A stretch of DNA of 64,000 nt from Bacillus sp. PK3_68 (GCF_003600835.1 NZ_NQYC01000001.1:2250001-2314000); one strand, 5' to 3'; positions 7,915 through 17,437 are shown, counted from the first letter of the stretch. The notes: generated by a model not told the origin, from the letters alone. Numbers and translations: made by a program.

Positions 7915-8856
7915 TCAATTTTCCAGAATAGCCATCACTTGTTTAACGGAATGAACCGATTTATCGAGAGCAGCTTTTTCTTCAGCGGTAAGCGGCAATT
8001 CAATGATGCTTTCAATGCCTTCTCCCCCGATAATCGTCGGCACACCCAGATATAAACCCCGGTAGCCGTATTCTCCCTCCAGATAAGCAATGGATGGAAG
8101 AATTCTTTTTTTATCACGGATGATCGCTTCCGCCATTGTCACAAGAGAAGCAGCCGGAGCATAGTACGCACTTCCGTTTCCAAGCAAGTTGACGATTTCG
8201 CCGCCGCCTTTTCTTGTTCTTTCCACAATGGCTTCCAGCCGATCACTCGGGATAATTTTTTCCAATGGAATGCCTCCCGCGTATGAATAACGGACGAGGG
8301 GAACCATATCATCTCCGTGTCCACCAAGGACAAATCCAGAAATGTCTTCCACAGAGATATTTAATTCTTCGGCAACAAATGTGTTGAATCTCGCTGTATC
8401 GAGTACTCCCGATTGACCAATCACCCTGTTTTTTGGAAAATTAGTTGTTTGGTAACAAACATATGTCATTGCATCGACTGGGTTACTTAACACGAGGATA
8501 AAGCTGTCCGGGGCATATTCCTTCACCTTTTGCGAGATGGAACGCATAATTTTAGCATTCGTCGAAACCAGGTCATCACGGCTCATACCTGGCTTTCTAG
8601 CAATGCCCGCCGTAATGATCACCATGTCTGCGCCTTGAATCTCCTTATAATCAGCTGTCCCTTTAATCTTCGCATTAAACTTTTGTACAGGGCCGGCTTC
8701 CAGCAAATCGAGCGCTTTTCCTTTTGTCGGATTGCTTTGTTCAGGTGTATCAACTAGAATAACGTCTCCCAACTCTTTTTGGGCGATCATTAAAGCAGTT
8801 GTTGCCCCGGTAAAGCCTGCACCGATCACCGCAATCTTTGGACGCTTAAATGCCAT
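7915..8856 (-). CDS. mdh: Malate dehydrogenase
   Basis: NAD-dependent malate dehydrogenase of the LDH-like Bacillus type, 313 aa, interconverting malate and oxaloacetate. Visible are the Rossmann motif VIGAGFTGA (10-18), the substrate-binding loop [10 protein letters not shown] with its arginines, the NPVD motif, and the catalytic [12 protein letters not shown]. It follows the microcompartment shell gene by 20 bases with a strong ribosome site (AAGGAG) and lies before the operon terminator, so it is the last gene of the eut operon. In Bacillus mdh usually sits with citZ and icd. There is no terminal extension like the encapsulation helices of the eut cargo, so it is probably cytosolic. Whether another mdh exists in the genome cannot be seen here. 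Confidence 0.93.
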   Translation of the reverse strand: MAFKRPKIAVIGAGFTGATTALMIAQKELGDVILVDTPEQSNPTKGKALDLLEAGPVQKFNAKIKGTADYKEIQGADMVIITAGIARKPGMSRDDLVSTNAKIMRSISQKVKEYAPDSFILVLSNPVDAMTYVCYQTTNFPKNRVIGQSGVLDTARFNTFVAEELNISVEDISGFVLGGHGDDMVPLVRYSYAGGIPLEKIIPSDRLEAIVERTRKGGGEIVNLLGNGSAYYAPAASLVTMAEAIIRDKKRILPSIAYLEGEYGYRGLYLGVPTIIGGEGIESIIELPLTAEEKAALDKSVHSVKQVMAILEN

Positions 8857-8876
8857 GGCATTTGCTCCTTTCTACC

Positions 8877-9260
8877 TTATTCTTCTTTTTTAGGGGCTGG
8901 GTCAGCTTTCTTCCGATTCGTACGATTAGAAGCAGGAGCCGGCTTAACAGCAGACTTTTCTTCTATTTCAGAAGCTTGATTTAGTTGCTTTCGTCGTTGA
9001 ACCATCCCATATGTTTCTTCATCCATACGGGGGATGACATGGGCAGAAACCAACTCTCCAACACGTGCTGCTGCTTCTTTTCCAGCATCAACTGCTGCCT
9101 GGACAGCGCCTACGTCTCCTTCTACGAGAACGGTAACGAGGGCACCATCAATTTTTTCCTGATTGACTAATTCAACGTTTGCCGCTTTCAACATGGCGTC
9201 TGCCGCCTCAATTGAACCAACTAATCCGCGTGTCTCAATCATTCCAATAGCTTTTGGCAT
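8877..9260 (-). CDS. BMC-H microcompartment shell protein with basic tail
   Basis: A hexameric-type bacterial microcompartment shell protein of 127 aa. The BMC domain (about 1-85) begins [12 protein letters not shown] and contains [14 protein letters not shown]. The C-terminal 40 residues are a low-complexity tail rich in Lys, Ala and Pro, ending APKKEE. The pore loop reads KIDGAL, where the EutM paralog in this operon has HVGGGI, so an acidic residue replaces a glycine. I start at 9260 (ATG nine bases after AAAGGA) rather than at a GTG that abuts the ribosome site. It may play the part of EutK, but I see no clear nucleic-acid-binding domain. Confidence 0.85.
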   Translation of the reverse strand: MPKAIGMIETRGLVGSIEAADAMLKAANVELVNQEKIDGALVTVLVEGDVGAVQAAVDAGKEAAARVGELVSAHVIPRMDEETYGMVQRRKQLNQASEIEEKSAVKPAPASNRTNRKKADPAPKKEE

Positions 9261-9275
9261 CCATCCCACTCCTTT

Positions 9276-9542
9276 CTACTGTTGTACAATCTCAGTGGAA
9301 TCGACAATTCCAATAACGACAGCGTCAATCGGAAGAGGATTGTCCGGCATAATAAATCGGGCCGATCCTCCTTCTGTAATGATCACCTGATCACCTATGC
9401 CCGCTCCAATTCTATCAGCTGCAATAATTGGTGTATGGATAGATGAACCATCAGGATGGATAGGCTGGACAAACAATAGCTTTAATCCAGTAAGTCCATC
9501 TTCTTTTCTTGTCGCCCATACATTCCCAATAACAGTTCCCAT
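9276..9542 (-). CDS. eutN: EutN/CcmL-type microcompartment vertex protein
   Basis: Pentameric shell vertex protein of 88 aa, BMC-P fold, that caps the corners of the ethanolamine compartment. Motifs include MGTVIGNVWATRK at the N terminus, the LLFVQP strand, GAGIGDQVIITEGGSAR and AVVIGIVDS. I take ATG at 9542, six bases after GAGGAG; an ATG two codons upstream would touch the ribosome site. It lies between pduL and the second BMC-H gene. Confidence 0.92.
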   Translation of the reverse strand: MGTVIGNVWATRKEDGLTGLKLLFVQPIHPDGSSIHTPIIAADRIGAGIGDQVIITEGGSARFIMPDNPLPIDAVVIGIVDSTEIVQQ

Positions 9543-9560
9543 TCTCATCTCCTCACCGCC

Positions 9561-10415
9561 CTACTTGTCGATCACCTGGATTTTTTTTCCTAACTCACGT
9601 GCTGTGTCTTTGGCTAAAGGGGTAACGATTGTTCCTTTTCCAACACGAATCACTTCTTCATTCATTTGTTTGACTTCATGCTGAGATAAGAGCTTGCCTT
9701 CAAAAACAGTGCTTAGCACTGGCTTTTCCTGCAGCACTACAGGAGCAGCTTGGACAGGCTGCCTTTGGCCTTCAACAATTATTTCGCCTACTTGTCCAGA
9801 GCGGATAAAGCCTGCATTGGCTTCATCGGTATCGATATGCATTTCCAAGCGGTAAGAAGGCGATACACGAATAAGTACCTTTTCAAAAGTGACCGGCCGT
9901 TCTGTTTCCGCCCTGACTTGAACGTACTGGCCATCCTGCACTTGAAAGCGCTCCGCATCCTCTGGCGCCATATGAATATGTGCCTGTGCAATAATCAATC
10001 CCTCTGGCAGATAGACACTGCCTTTCGGACCGATAATGGTAATTGGAGAAGATCCTTGAATATCACCAGATTGCCGGATCGGCGGCTTAAGTCCAAGTTT
10101 GAACGCATCTGTTTGACTTATTTCCACTTGGGTAAGATGGCGGGAAGGCCCGAGTACGCGAACCCGTTCGATCGCGCCTTTCGGACCTGATAAAATAACT
10201 GTTTCTTCTGCAGCAAACTGATTCGGCTGTGACAAATCACTTTTTTTCTTCAGTGCATAAGACGGGCCGAATAAAGCAGCCAAGTGCTGTTCAGACAGAT
10301 GAACATGACGGGCCGATACAGCGATTGGAATGTGATTTGGCCTTTGTGCCAGCTCTTTTCTGCCCAACTGTTGGATTACCTCTTCCACAATGGATTGAAT
10401 CCATTCTGAATCCAT
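9561..10415 (-). CDS. pduL: PduL-type phosphotransacylase
   Basis: Converts acetyl-CoA and phosphate to acetyl phosphate and CoA, recycling CoA inside the compartment. At 284 aa it is longer than the usual core of about 210. Zinc-ligand histidines are visible at 37 and 39 (ARHVHLS), 146 and 148 (QAHIHMAP) and 193 (EMHIDTDEANAG). The N terminus (DSEWIQSIVEEVIQQLGRK) is a predicted amphipathic helix followed by a Pro-containing linker, as in encapsulation peptides. The C-terminal 70 residues form an added segment ending in TPLAKDTARELGKKIQVID. It replaces the unrelated EutD enzyme of enteric eut operons. Confidence 0.9.
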   Translation of the reverse strand: MDSEWIQSIVEEVIQQLGRKELAQRPNHIPIAVSARHVHLSEQHLAALFGPSYALKKKSDLSQPNQFAAEETVILSGPKGAIERVRVLGPSRHLTQVEISQTDAFKLGLKPPIRQSGDIQGSSPITIIGPKGSVYLPEGLIIAQAHIHMAPEDAERFQVQDGQYVQVRAETERPVTFEKVLIRVSPSYRLEMHIDTDEANAGFIRSGQVGEIIVEGQRQPVQAAPVVLQEKPVLSTVFEGKLLSQHEVKQMNEEVIRVGKGTIVTPLAKDTARELGKKIQVIDK

Positions 10416-10447
10416 GAGCGTTCACCTCTCCTCTTACACTTCTTTGC

Positions 10448-10744
10448 TTACTCTACGATTTCTGGGGCTTTTGGCAAAATAGACTCCAATTCATTATGCG
10501 GGCGTGGGATAACGTGGACAGAATTCAACTCTCCAACACGCTGAGCAGCAGCTGCTCCTGCATCTGTTGCCGCTTTTACTGCGCCTACATCGCCGCGTAC
10601 TAATACGGTAACGATACCGCCACCAACATGAACTTTTCCAACTAAGTGAACACTTGCTGCTTTCACCATTGCGTCTGCTGCTTCAATTGAAGCAACTAAT
10701 CCTTTTGTTTCGATCATTCCTAATGCTGTCATTTCTCTTGCCAT
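10448..10744 (-). CDS. eutM: EutM/PduA-type BMC-H shell protein
   Basis: Main hexameric shell tile, 98 aa. The BMC domain runs almost the whole length with [18 protein letters not shown] near the start, the glycine pore loop VGGGI and [14 protein letters not shown], ending in VIPRPH plus a short tail. A strong AGGAGG site precedes ATG. It lies between eutE and pduL. Confidence 0.93.
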   Translation of the reverse strand: MAREMTALGMIETKGLVASIEAADAMVKAASVHLVGKVHVGGGIVTVLVRGDVGAVKAATDAGAAAAQRVGELNSVHVIPRPHNELESILPKAPEIVE

Positions 10745-10763
10745 TTTACATTCCTCCTAATTT

Positions 10764-12290
10764 TTATTTGCTGTATTGTTCAATGACTTTATTGACTAGT
10801 TCCGCGACTTCTTCTACATTTACTTTTGCACTTTTTCCCATTGCAGCGATCACACTTTTTACAATCTGCTCGGTATCTGCGTTTCCTGTTGGCAAGCTGG
10901 ATGATGATCCTCTTCCTTTTTTCGGAAGGCTCACCTCTTTAATTCCATAGGCCATCCGCTTAATATTGAGCAAATGACGGGCTGTGATATTGTCAGAGGT
11001 AATATTGCCACCAAATGACCCGCAGCCAAGTGTCATGGACGGGGCAAGCCCGGTCGTGCCGCCGACGGCTCCAACAGAAGATAATGTATTGACTAAAATT
11101 CTGGAGACTGGCATGTCAAGGGCAAATTCTCGTGCCAATGCGTCATCTTCTGTATGAATCGATAAGCTGTGGCCACGGCCACCTAAATCCAGAAGACGGC
11201 TGCATAATTGCTTTGCCTCGGCTTTGTTTTTTGCTGTATATAGCGCAAAAATAGGGGAGAGTTTCTCTAAAGAAAAAGGCACTTCCTTGCCAATTTCGGT
11301 TTCTTCTGCGACGAATAACCGAATGGAATCGTCAATATGAATACCGGCCAGTTCAGCAATGTATTGCGGGCTTCTGCCAACAATTTTCGGGTTGACCTTG
11401 CCAGGCACCGGAGAAATTACCTTTTCCATACGGGCCTTTTCTTCTTTATTCAATAAGTAAGCCCCATTGTTTTTTAACTCGCGCAGTGTCACAGCTAAGA
11501 TGCTTTCGTCCACAATGATTGCCTGCTCTGTTGCACAAATCGTTCCATAATCAAATGATTTGCTGTCTACAATCATAGACACTGACTTTTCAATATTGGC
11601 TGTCTTTTCCAGATAGACCGGCACGTTTCCAGGCCCCACTCCGTAAGCTGGCTTTCCTGAGCTGTAAGCGGCTTTTACAAGCCCTCCGCCGCCTGTCGCC
11701 AAAATTAAGTGAACATCCGGATGCTTCATCAGTGACTGAGTTGCCTCCATCGATGCGTAGGATAGCCAGCCGATCAATCCCTCTGGTGCACCTGCTCCCA
11801 CTGCTGCCTGCTCGCAAACCTTCAGCGCTTCAATCGTGCATTTCACCGCATAAGGATGAGGGCTAACAACGATGGCATTGCGTGTTTTTAGCGCAATTAA
11901 TGTTTTAAAGAAAGCGGTCGATGTCGGATTCGTTGTCGGAATAATAGCGGCCACTACGCCAAACGGTGCAGCAATTTCCACTACTTTCTTTTCCTTGTCT
12001 TCTCTGATGATGCCGACAGTCTTTTCATCTTTAATTGATTCATATACCGCTTTGGACCCTACTTCATTTTTTATCTTTTTATGTTCAGCTACCCCCATGC
12101 CCGTTTCCTCTACAGCCAGCACAGCCAGCTCCTGAGACATGGCGAAAGCCGCATCGGCTACTGCTTTAACAATCTGGTCCACCTGTTCCTGTGAGTAAGA
12201 CATATAACGTAACTGAGCTTCTTTTGCTTTCCTAACCGCTTCCCGCATTTCCTGAATGGCAAGCAAGTCGCGATCGATTGCTACAGACAT
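10764..12290 (-). CDS. eutE: Acetaldehyde dehydrogenase (acylating), EutE
   Basis: Oxidises acetaldehyde from ethanolamine to acetyl-CoA with NAD and CoA inside the compartment. The 508-aa aldehyde dehydrogenase fold has [14 protein letters not shown] (117-130), a glycine-rich loop [15 protein letters not shown] (199-212) and the catalytic Cys252 in YGTICATEQ. After the catalytic domain, a Gly/Ser-rich linker ([14 protein letters not shown]) leads to a final helix [17 protein letters not shown], which looks like a C-terminal encapsulation peptide. ATG at 12290 follows GAAGGAG by nine bases. No alcohol dehydrogenase (EutG) accompanies it. Confidence 0.93.
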   Translation of the reverse strand: MSVAIDRDLLAIQEMREAVRKAKEAQLRYMSYSQEQVDQIVKAVADAAFAMSQELAVLAVEETGMGVAEHKKIKNEVGSKAVYESIKDEKTVGIIREDKEKKVVEIAAPFGVVAAIIPTTNPTSTAFFKTLIALKTRNAIVVSPHPYAVKCTIEALKVCEQAAVGAGAPEGLIGWLSYASMEATQSLMKHPDVHLILATGGGGLVKAAYSSGKPAYGVGPGNVPVYLEKTANIEKSVSMIVDSKSFDYGTICATEQAIIVDESILAVTLRELKNNGAYLLNKEEKARMEKVISPVPGKVNPKIVGRSPQYIAELAGIHIDDSIRLFVAEETEIGKEVPFSLEKLSPIFALYTAKNKAEAKQLCSRLLDLGGRGHSLSIHTEDDALAREFALDMPVSRILVNTLSSVGAVGGTTGLAPSMTLGCGSFGGNITSDNITARHLLNIKRMAYGIKEVSLPKKGRGSSSSLPTGNADTEQIVKSVIAAMGKSAKVNVEEVAELVNKVIEQYSK

Positions 12291-12328
12291 ACTTTCACAC
12301 TCCTTCAAGGCTTTCCCTACTTAATCTG

Positions 12329-12982
12329 TCAGTAGCGAAGCGGATTTTTTGCCAGTTCGATAATCGTTTCCCGAAACGCATCGGCAGCTGCTCGGCAAGC
12401 TGATTGGCTTCCTGTTAACAAGCCGCCGCCATAATTCGTTTCCGAGGGAGGTTCGAACAGTTCGCAAATATCCACATCCGCTGCCTTCAATGCTGCATCC
12501 AGCCCGTAAATTGCTTCAAGAGGCGGAGCGATTAAATAGGCTAGCGCATCTCCTTCATTAATTCCAGCTAAAGACGATAAATAGCTTCCGGTCCTTGAGA
12601 CGACATGAGCGTATAATAGATGGCTTTCTTCCTCATTTAACGCTTCAAAGAAAGCGCCGGATTCAATTGTCGTCTCCACTGCTTCCAGTCCGCTTCTTAC
12701 TTGCTCCGGCGTCGGTCCAGCCAGAATGCCGATCATTTCTCCAGATAATGGGCCAGACGAATAATTGGCTCCTGCATAAAAAGATTTGGCGTACACGACA
12801 TCGACATCTGCGTACTTCGTCGCCTCGTCCAGTGCCGTGTAGCCAATGTCATCGCTCGTAACCGTAAACATTCCGAGGCTGCGGTGATGGCTTTTCAGCT
12901 TAAACTTTTCCGCCAAGCCTTGATCCACATTCGGAATAACCCGCACAGCGAGAATTTCAGCTTTTACACGAGGTAAGTGCAT
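12329..12982 (-). CDS. eutL: EutL trimeric shell protein
   Basis: Tandem-domain BMC-T shell protein of 217 aa whose trimer forms a large gated pore. Family landmarks include RVIPNVD near the N terminus, the central SFYAGANYSSGPLSGE and the C-terminal PPSETNYGGGLLTGSQSAC. ATG at 12982 is preceded by AGGAGGTG; a GTG four codons upstream overlaps that site. It follows eutC with 15 bases between them and precedes eutE, so all are one transcript. Confidence 0.92.
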   Translation of the reverse strand: MHLPRVKAEILAVRVIPNVDQGLAEKFKLKSHHRSLGMFTVTSDDIGYTALDEATKYADVDVVYAKSFYAGANYSSGPLSGEMIGILAGPTPEQVRSGLEAVETTIESGAFFEALNEEESHLLYAHVVSRTGSYLSSLAGINEGDALAYLIAPPLEAIYGLDAALKAADVDICELFEPPSETNYGGGLLTGSQSACRAAADAFRETIIELAKNPLRY

Positions 12983-12997
12983 AGCTTGTTCCACCTC

Positions 12998-13945
12998 CTA
13001 GCCTTCTTTTTTGACGAGTGATACACCACTAGCTTGGTGTTTTAGGATTTTTTGAACGACGGTTCCGAGATAGGCACCTGCTTCAACCGGCGGAATGCCG
13101 CCTTTGTGAATATTGGAAACGACCATCCGGTCAGCTTCAATGACACCTTTTCTCGGCTTATAACACATGTAAGCACTCAGTGACTCTGCACTCACAAGAC
13201 CTGGTCGTTCACCAATCAGCATAACGACCACATCAGGTGTTAGAATTTCACCGATTTCATCCATTAAAGCAACCCGGCCTTTGTCAACATAGAACGTCGT
13301 TCCTATATCGATCTTCAAGTTACTGAGCGACTGCTGTAAAGACAGGTAGACATCTTCTATATTTGCTTCCACCGCTTTAGCGCTCAATCCGTTAGAAATA
13401 ACAATTTGTACCGTAGGCGAAGCTTGACAGCGTTCTTTAATTATCTCCCTCGCTTCGTCTGACAGCTGGCGGCCATAATCTGGACGACGAATATATTCTT
13501 CCTTATCCTTCACTCTCGTCTGAACAGAAAAAACGCCCAGGTTCTCTAATACATCGGGAGAGACTTCCCCGTATACCGCGTCCACTGCTGCTGCATGATC
13601 GAAACGAAACTGAAGCCATGTGCTCGTTCTTGGACGGCTGCCAGCCCGGCCAACAGCAATCCGCGATGGTGTTTTCTTGCGAAGCTCTTCAAGTTGCTGT
13701 TCCTTTTTTTCTAATTTTGCAGAATCAGAGAGCAGCTGCCTGGATACCGGATTGTCCCGCTTTGCCCGTTCCGCCTGAAGAGGTTTAAACTGAACCTTCT
13801 CCGGCCCTGATTGAACTGCTTCAGCTGGTGCAGGAGCTTTTGGCTTCTTGCTCCATAAAGAGATTTCGGGTTCTTCAGGCGGCTGTTCCTGGCTAAGCTT
13901 CTCTACAACGAGCTTCGTAATCGAAGCAATTAATTCTTCCTTCAT
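12998..13945 (-). CDS. eutC: Ethanolamine ammonia-lyase small subunit
   Basis: Small subunit of the adenosylcobalamin-dependent enzyme that splits ethanolamine into acetaldehyde and ammonia. It is 315 aa. The catalytic region starts near 95 (SRIAVGRAGSRPRTSTWLQFRFDHAAA) and includes SNGLSAKAVEANI, MLIGERPGLVSAESLSAYM and SNIHKGGIPPVEAGA, the cobalamin-contacting part. The first 20 residues (KEELIASITKLVVEKLSQ) form an amphipathic helix followed by a long Pro/Lys-rich linker to about 90, consistent with the N-terminal targeting signal known for EutC. ATG follows a G-rich site close by. Confidence 0.95.
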   Translation of the reverse strand: MKEELIASITKLVVEKLSQEQPPEEPEISLWSKKPKAPAPAEAVQSGPEKVQFKPLQAERAKRDNPVSRQLLSDSAKLEKKEQQLEELRKKTPSRIAVGRAGSRPRTSTWLQFRFDHAAAVDAVYGEVSPDVLENLGVFSVQTRVKDKEEYIRRPDYGRQLSDEAREIIKERCQASPTVQIVISNGLSAKAVEANIEDVYLSLQQSLSNLKIDIGTTFYVDKGRVALMDEIGEILTPDVVVMLIGERPGLVSAESLSAYMCYKPRKGVIEADRMVVSNIHKGGIPPVEAGAYLGTVVQKILKHQASGVSLVKKEG

Positions 13946-13957
13946 TCCCCTCGCCCC

Positions 13958-15322
13958 CTATTTGAAAAATATTGTCGGATCACCTGCATATTTGCTCAGT
14001 CTGCCGTTCTCAAAAATCCCCATTTTCTCAAGCCATTCAGCAAATTCAGGAGAAGGCGATTTGCCGAGCGTCTGTCGCAATGTAGCGATGTCATGATAGC
14101 TCATTGACTGATAGTTCAGCATACAATCATCACCCATTGGAGTAGCAATAATGAAATTTACCCCCGCTGCTGTTAAGAGCACTCCGAGGTCTTCAATGTC
14201 GTTTTGATCGGCACGTATATGATTCGTATAACAAATGTCCACTCCCATTGGCAGGCCGTGCATTTTCCCCATAAAGTGGTCTTCAAGACCCGCGCGGATG
14301 ACCTGCTTGTTGTTGTACAAATATTCTGGGCCAATAAAGCCGACAACCGTGTTTACAATATAAGGATTATAGTGTCTTGCAAATCCATAGTTTCTTGATT
14401 CAAGCGTCATTTGATCAATGCCGTAATGAGCTTCTGCTGATAACTCCGAGCCTTGTCCGGTTTCGAAGTAAAGACGCTCAGGACCCGAACTTGTTCCAAG
14501 TTTTTTGGCCATGTCTGCTGCTTCATGAAGGAGCGGAGCCGAGATGCCGAAGGAGCGGTTTGCCTTTTCCGTCCCAGCGATGCTTTGGAAAATCATATCA
14601 GCCGGGGCTCCTCTTTCGATGGCTTTCATTTGAGTAGTAACATGTGCAAGCACACAATTTTGTGTTGGAATCTTCCATTCCTCAATGAACTCGTGGCTCG
14701 CTTGCAACAGCCTTTTGACGCTTTCAACAGAATCGTCTACCGGGTTAATGCCGATTACCGCATCGCCAACTCCATAAGACAGACCATCCTTCAGCGAAGC
14801 AACCATTCCCTCGATGTTATCTGTTGGATGATTTGGCTGCAGTCTTGAAGCAAGTGTGCCTCGCTGTCCAATAGTAATATTACATGTAGATAAAATCTCC
14901 AATTTGCTTGCCGCATGAACAAGATCCAAATTGGACATTAACTTTGCGACGGCTGCGATCATTTCACTCGTTAGCCCCTGGCTGATACGCTTTAACTCCC
15001 TATCTCCGGTTTCGTCATCTAAAATATATTCACGTAGTTCAGCAACCGACCAGTTCTGCATGTGCTTATAAATGGGTTCATTTATATCTTTTTCAATAAT
15101 GAAAGACACTTCATCTTTTTCTGCTTCAATAAGCGGATTGTTGCGAATATCAGCTAAAGTGATGTCACTTAAAACAGACTTAGCTGCTATCCGCTCTTGT
15201 ACCGTTTCTGCTGCAATGCCTGCCAGCCGATCCCCGGATTTTTCCTCATTTGCTTTTGCGAAAAGATCTTTCAAATCGTTAAATTGAAAGGTCTTCCCGC
15301 CAATCGTTGTTTTAAGCTTCAA
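13958..15322 (-). CDS. eutB: Ethanolamine ammonia-lyase large subunit
   Basis: Catalytic subunit of ethanolamine ammonia-lyase, 454 aa, matching the family length. TIM-barrel landmarks include the early GDRLAGIAAE, ATCNITIGQRG-like strand, DGLSYGVGDAVIGINPVDDSV, YFETGQGSELSAEAHYGIDQ and GVDICYTNHIRADQNDIEDL. The start is TTG at 15322, eight bases after AAGGAGG; no nearby ATG fits better. It is followed by eutC after 12 bases and preceded by the reactivase gene eutA. Confidence 0.96.
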   Translation of the reverse strand: MKLKTTIGGKTFQFNDLKDLFAKANEEKSGDRLAGIAAETVQERIAAKSVLSDITLADIRNNPLIEAEKDEVSFIIEKDINEPIYKHMQNWSVAELREYILDDETGDRELKRISQGLTSEMIAAVAKLMSNLDLVHAASKLEILSTCNITIGQRGTLASRLQPNHPTDNIEGMVASLKDGLSYGVGDAVIGINPVDDSVESVKRLLQASHEFIEEWKIPTQNCVLAHVTTQMKAIERGAPADMIFQSIAGTEKANRSFGISAPLLHEAADMAKKLGTSSGPERLYFETGQGSELSAEAHYGIDQMTLESRNYGFARHYNPYIVNTVVGFIGPEYLYNNKQVIRAGLEDHFMGKMHGLPMGVDICYTNHIRADQNDIEDLGVLLTAAGVNFIIATPMGDDCMLNYQSMSYHDIATLRQTLGKSPSPEFAEWLEKMGIFENGRLSKYAGDPTIFFK

Positions 15323-15340
15323 TTTGCCTGCCTCCTTACT

Positions 15341-16786
15341 TTATGAATGGAAAGTGAGTGTTTTAATGACTACAGGCACTACTCCTGATTCAAGAACCTG
15401 GCCGATGTCCATGTAATCGCCTTGTTCCACCTCAATTTGATCGATGCACAGCACACTTTCATCCGGCTTTAACGCCTGCAATGTCTGTCCAAGAACTTTT
15501 GCATGATCACTCTGCAACGCAATAATGAACGGCTGCAGTGGGTTTGGCTTTAGCCACCGGCACCTGACAAGCTCCTGGGCAATAGACTGAACATCTCTAA
15601 ATTTAAGATGCGGTAAATTAGTTAAGTAGAGGACAAAATTCTGCCCCTCGTTTCTAGGGTCATATATAGAAATGGCTTCTTCCATGCCGCTGCGCAACTT
15701 GGTTACCCCCGTTGAAGCTTCCCCTTCAAATGAAACTTCAAAGACCGGAAGATTTTTTTGAGGAAGCTGACTGCGCTCTACTTGAATGGTAGCTCCGCTA
15801 ATATCAGTCGTTTGCGTCCCTGCTCCAAGAACAGTCGCCCGCACTGTTTCATCTGGCCTTCTCCACTCATAAAGCTTCAGGCTCTCTTCCTTCATCATCG
15901 CTTGGGCAATCTCTATGCCGATATCATCATAAACAGCAGGAGAAGCAGTTGGATCTTCTATTTGATACATGCACTCTGATACGCCGCCAGAAAAAATAAT
16001 CGCGTCAATCTCGCCGGCCCATTGCGGAGGATGGCCTAACAAGAGAACTTCATCCCCGCTTATCATCGACTTGTTCAACACCCTTCCGATGACCGCTGCC
16101 ATGTATTCTGTCACCTTATGAATATCAGGATGGTCTTTATTGTCACCCTCTTGCAGCGACCAGCCTTCCTGTCGGATCAGCCTTTCAACAGGTGGGGAAA
16201 TGCTATGAACCTTTTTATCTTTGAACTCAATAAGTCGACCACCGATGTGAAGTGTGCACGTACCTGCCAGCTTGCCATCTTCATAGACAGCAAGATTGGC
16301 CGTTCCACCTCCAATGTCAATGTTAGCCACTGACTTCCCTGTTCGCTTCGAGTAGTTATAGGCTCCCGAGCCTTTAGCCGCAATGATGCCTTCTAAATCT
16401 GGACCAGCAGTTGCCACTAAAAACTCCCCAGCTACAGCAGACAAGTGATGAACCGTTTCCTCTGCGTTTTGCTTTGTAGCCGTTTCTCCGGTAATAATAA
16501 CAGCGCCTGTTTGAATGTCATCTGGTTTTACACCCGCTTTCTCGTACTCGCTTTTCACGATGCTCTCAACTGCGTCCATATCGATGACTGTGGAGGACAC
16601 TAACGGGGTCCGGAAAATCGGACTGCGGTATAGAACTTCTTTATCGATGATTTCAATTCTTGGCACGTGTGCTCCGCCGGCCATATTCATGAGCGAAAAA
16701 CGGCTGATTACTAGTTTCGTTGTGCTTGTTCCCATATCAATGCCGGCACTTAGCAACGTTTCTACATGGGATGCTTGGCTTTTCAC
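15341..16786 (-). CDS. eutA: Ethanolamine ammonia-lyase reactivating factor EutA
   Basis: Chaperone-like ATPase of 481 aa that exchanges damaged cobalamin out of ammonia-lyase. The actin/Hsp70-type phosphate loops are seen at the start (SAGIDMGTSTTKLVISR) and in the middle (VANIDIGGGTANLAVYEDG), with IIFSGGVSECMY further on. The start codon is GTG at 16786, nine bases after AAGGTGG. It is the first gene after the second antitermination leader and begins the enzyme part of the operon. Confidence 0.93.
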   Translation of the reverse strand: MKSQASHVETLLSAGIDMGTSTTKLVISRFSLMNMAGGAHVPRIEIIDKEVLYRSPIFRTPLVSSTVIDMDAVESIVKSEYEKAGVKPDDIQTGAVIITGETATKQNAEETVHHLSAVAGEFLVATAGPDLEGIIAAKGSGAYNYSKRTGKSVANIDIGGGTANLAVYEDGKLAGTCTLHIGGRLIEFKDKKVHSISPPVERLIRQEGWSLQEGDNKDHPDIHKVTEYMAAVIGRVLNKSMISGDEVLLLGHPPQWAGEIDAIIFSGGVSECMYQIEDPTASPAVYDDIGIEIAQAMMKEESLKLYEWRRPDETVRATVLGAGTQTTDISGATIQVERSQLPQKNLPVFEVSFEGEASTGVTKLRSGMEEAISIYDPRNEGQNFVLYLTNLPHLKFRDVQSIAQELVRCRWLKPNPLQPFIIALQSDHAKVLGQTLQALKPDESVLCIDQIEVEQGDYMDIGQVLESGVVPVVIKTLTFHS

Positions 16787-16815
16787 ACTTTTGCACCACC
16801 TTAAAAAACAAAAAA

Positions 16816-16864
16816 CGCCCCTGAGAATCCGTTTGCAACGAATTCAACAGAGGCGCCTTTGCCT
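16816..16864 (-). promoter_or_regulatory. ANTAR (EutV)-type antiterminator/terminator leader before eutA
   Basis: On the minus strand a terminator hairpin pairs CGCCTCTG (from 16855) with CAGGGGCG (to 16816), followed by TTTTTTGTTTTTT. Overlapping its first arm is a small hairpin AGGC-AAAGGC-GCCT (16864-16851) whose six-base loop has A at position 1 and G at position 4, the signature of RNA hairpins bound by ANTAR proteins. The two structures exclude each other, so binding by EutV should allow read-through into eutA. I could not find a convincing first hairpin of the usual pair. Confidence 0.75.
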
Positions 16865-16929
16865 GTTTCTATACTTTTGTGAATGTAATATGTTAAATAT
16901 AACTAAAAAGTCATCTGTTGTAAAGGTTT

Positions 16930-17424
16930 TCACCTGAAAATGAAATCAAGCTGCTGGTGTGCAGCGGCATACTCCTTCATTTCCTCCAGGGAGCAGCAGG
17001 CAGCAAGATCTCGTAATACATCGATGTTTTTTCCGGAAAGGGCGGATGTCACAATAATCGGCCCTTCCGCTATCGCTTGCTTTAGTTTCTGAATCGTGCT
17101 TTCTATATTAGCAGCAGGATGATCTGCTTTCGTAATCACCCCTACCGGCAACTTAGGAATTCCAGAGCTAAATCCTGGAGGGAACACCATTTTATCTCCT
17201 GTAGCATCCTGAATATAAAAGACGTGTGTCACTTCTAAAGCTGTCGCCATGATATTTTTATAGAATAAAGGATTCTCAGTATATTCACCAGGTGTATCTA
17301 CTACCCAGTCATGGTAAACAAGAGCCTGCGTCTTCACCGCTTTCACTGGTTTATTTAACAAAGCATTGGTTAACGTAGATTTGCCTGCTCCGATGGAACC
17401 GATTAACATGATTCTATTTTTCAT
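16930..17424 (-). CDS. eutP: EutP/PduV family GTPase-like protein
   Basis: Small P-loop protein of 164 aa found in eut and pdu operons; related EutP has been linked to acetate kinase-like or compartment-associated roles, so the exact function is unsettled. Seen are the P-loop IGSIGAGKST (8-17), DTPGEYTE (switch II type) and ITKADHP (base recognition). AGGAGAGG precedes ATG. It follows eutS by 13 bases and is the last gene before the second leader. Confidence 0.88.
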   Translation of the reverse strand: MKNRIMLIGSIGAGKSTLTNALLNKPVKAVKTQALVYHDWVVDTPGEYTENPLFYKNIMATALEVTHVFYIQDATGDKMVFPPGFSSGIPKLPVGVITKADHPAANIESTIQKLKQAIAEGPIIVTSALSGKNIDVLRDLAACCSLEEMKEYAAAHQQLDFIFR

Positions 17425-17437
17425 TCCACACCTCTCC

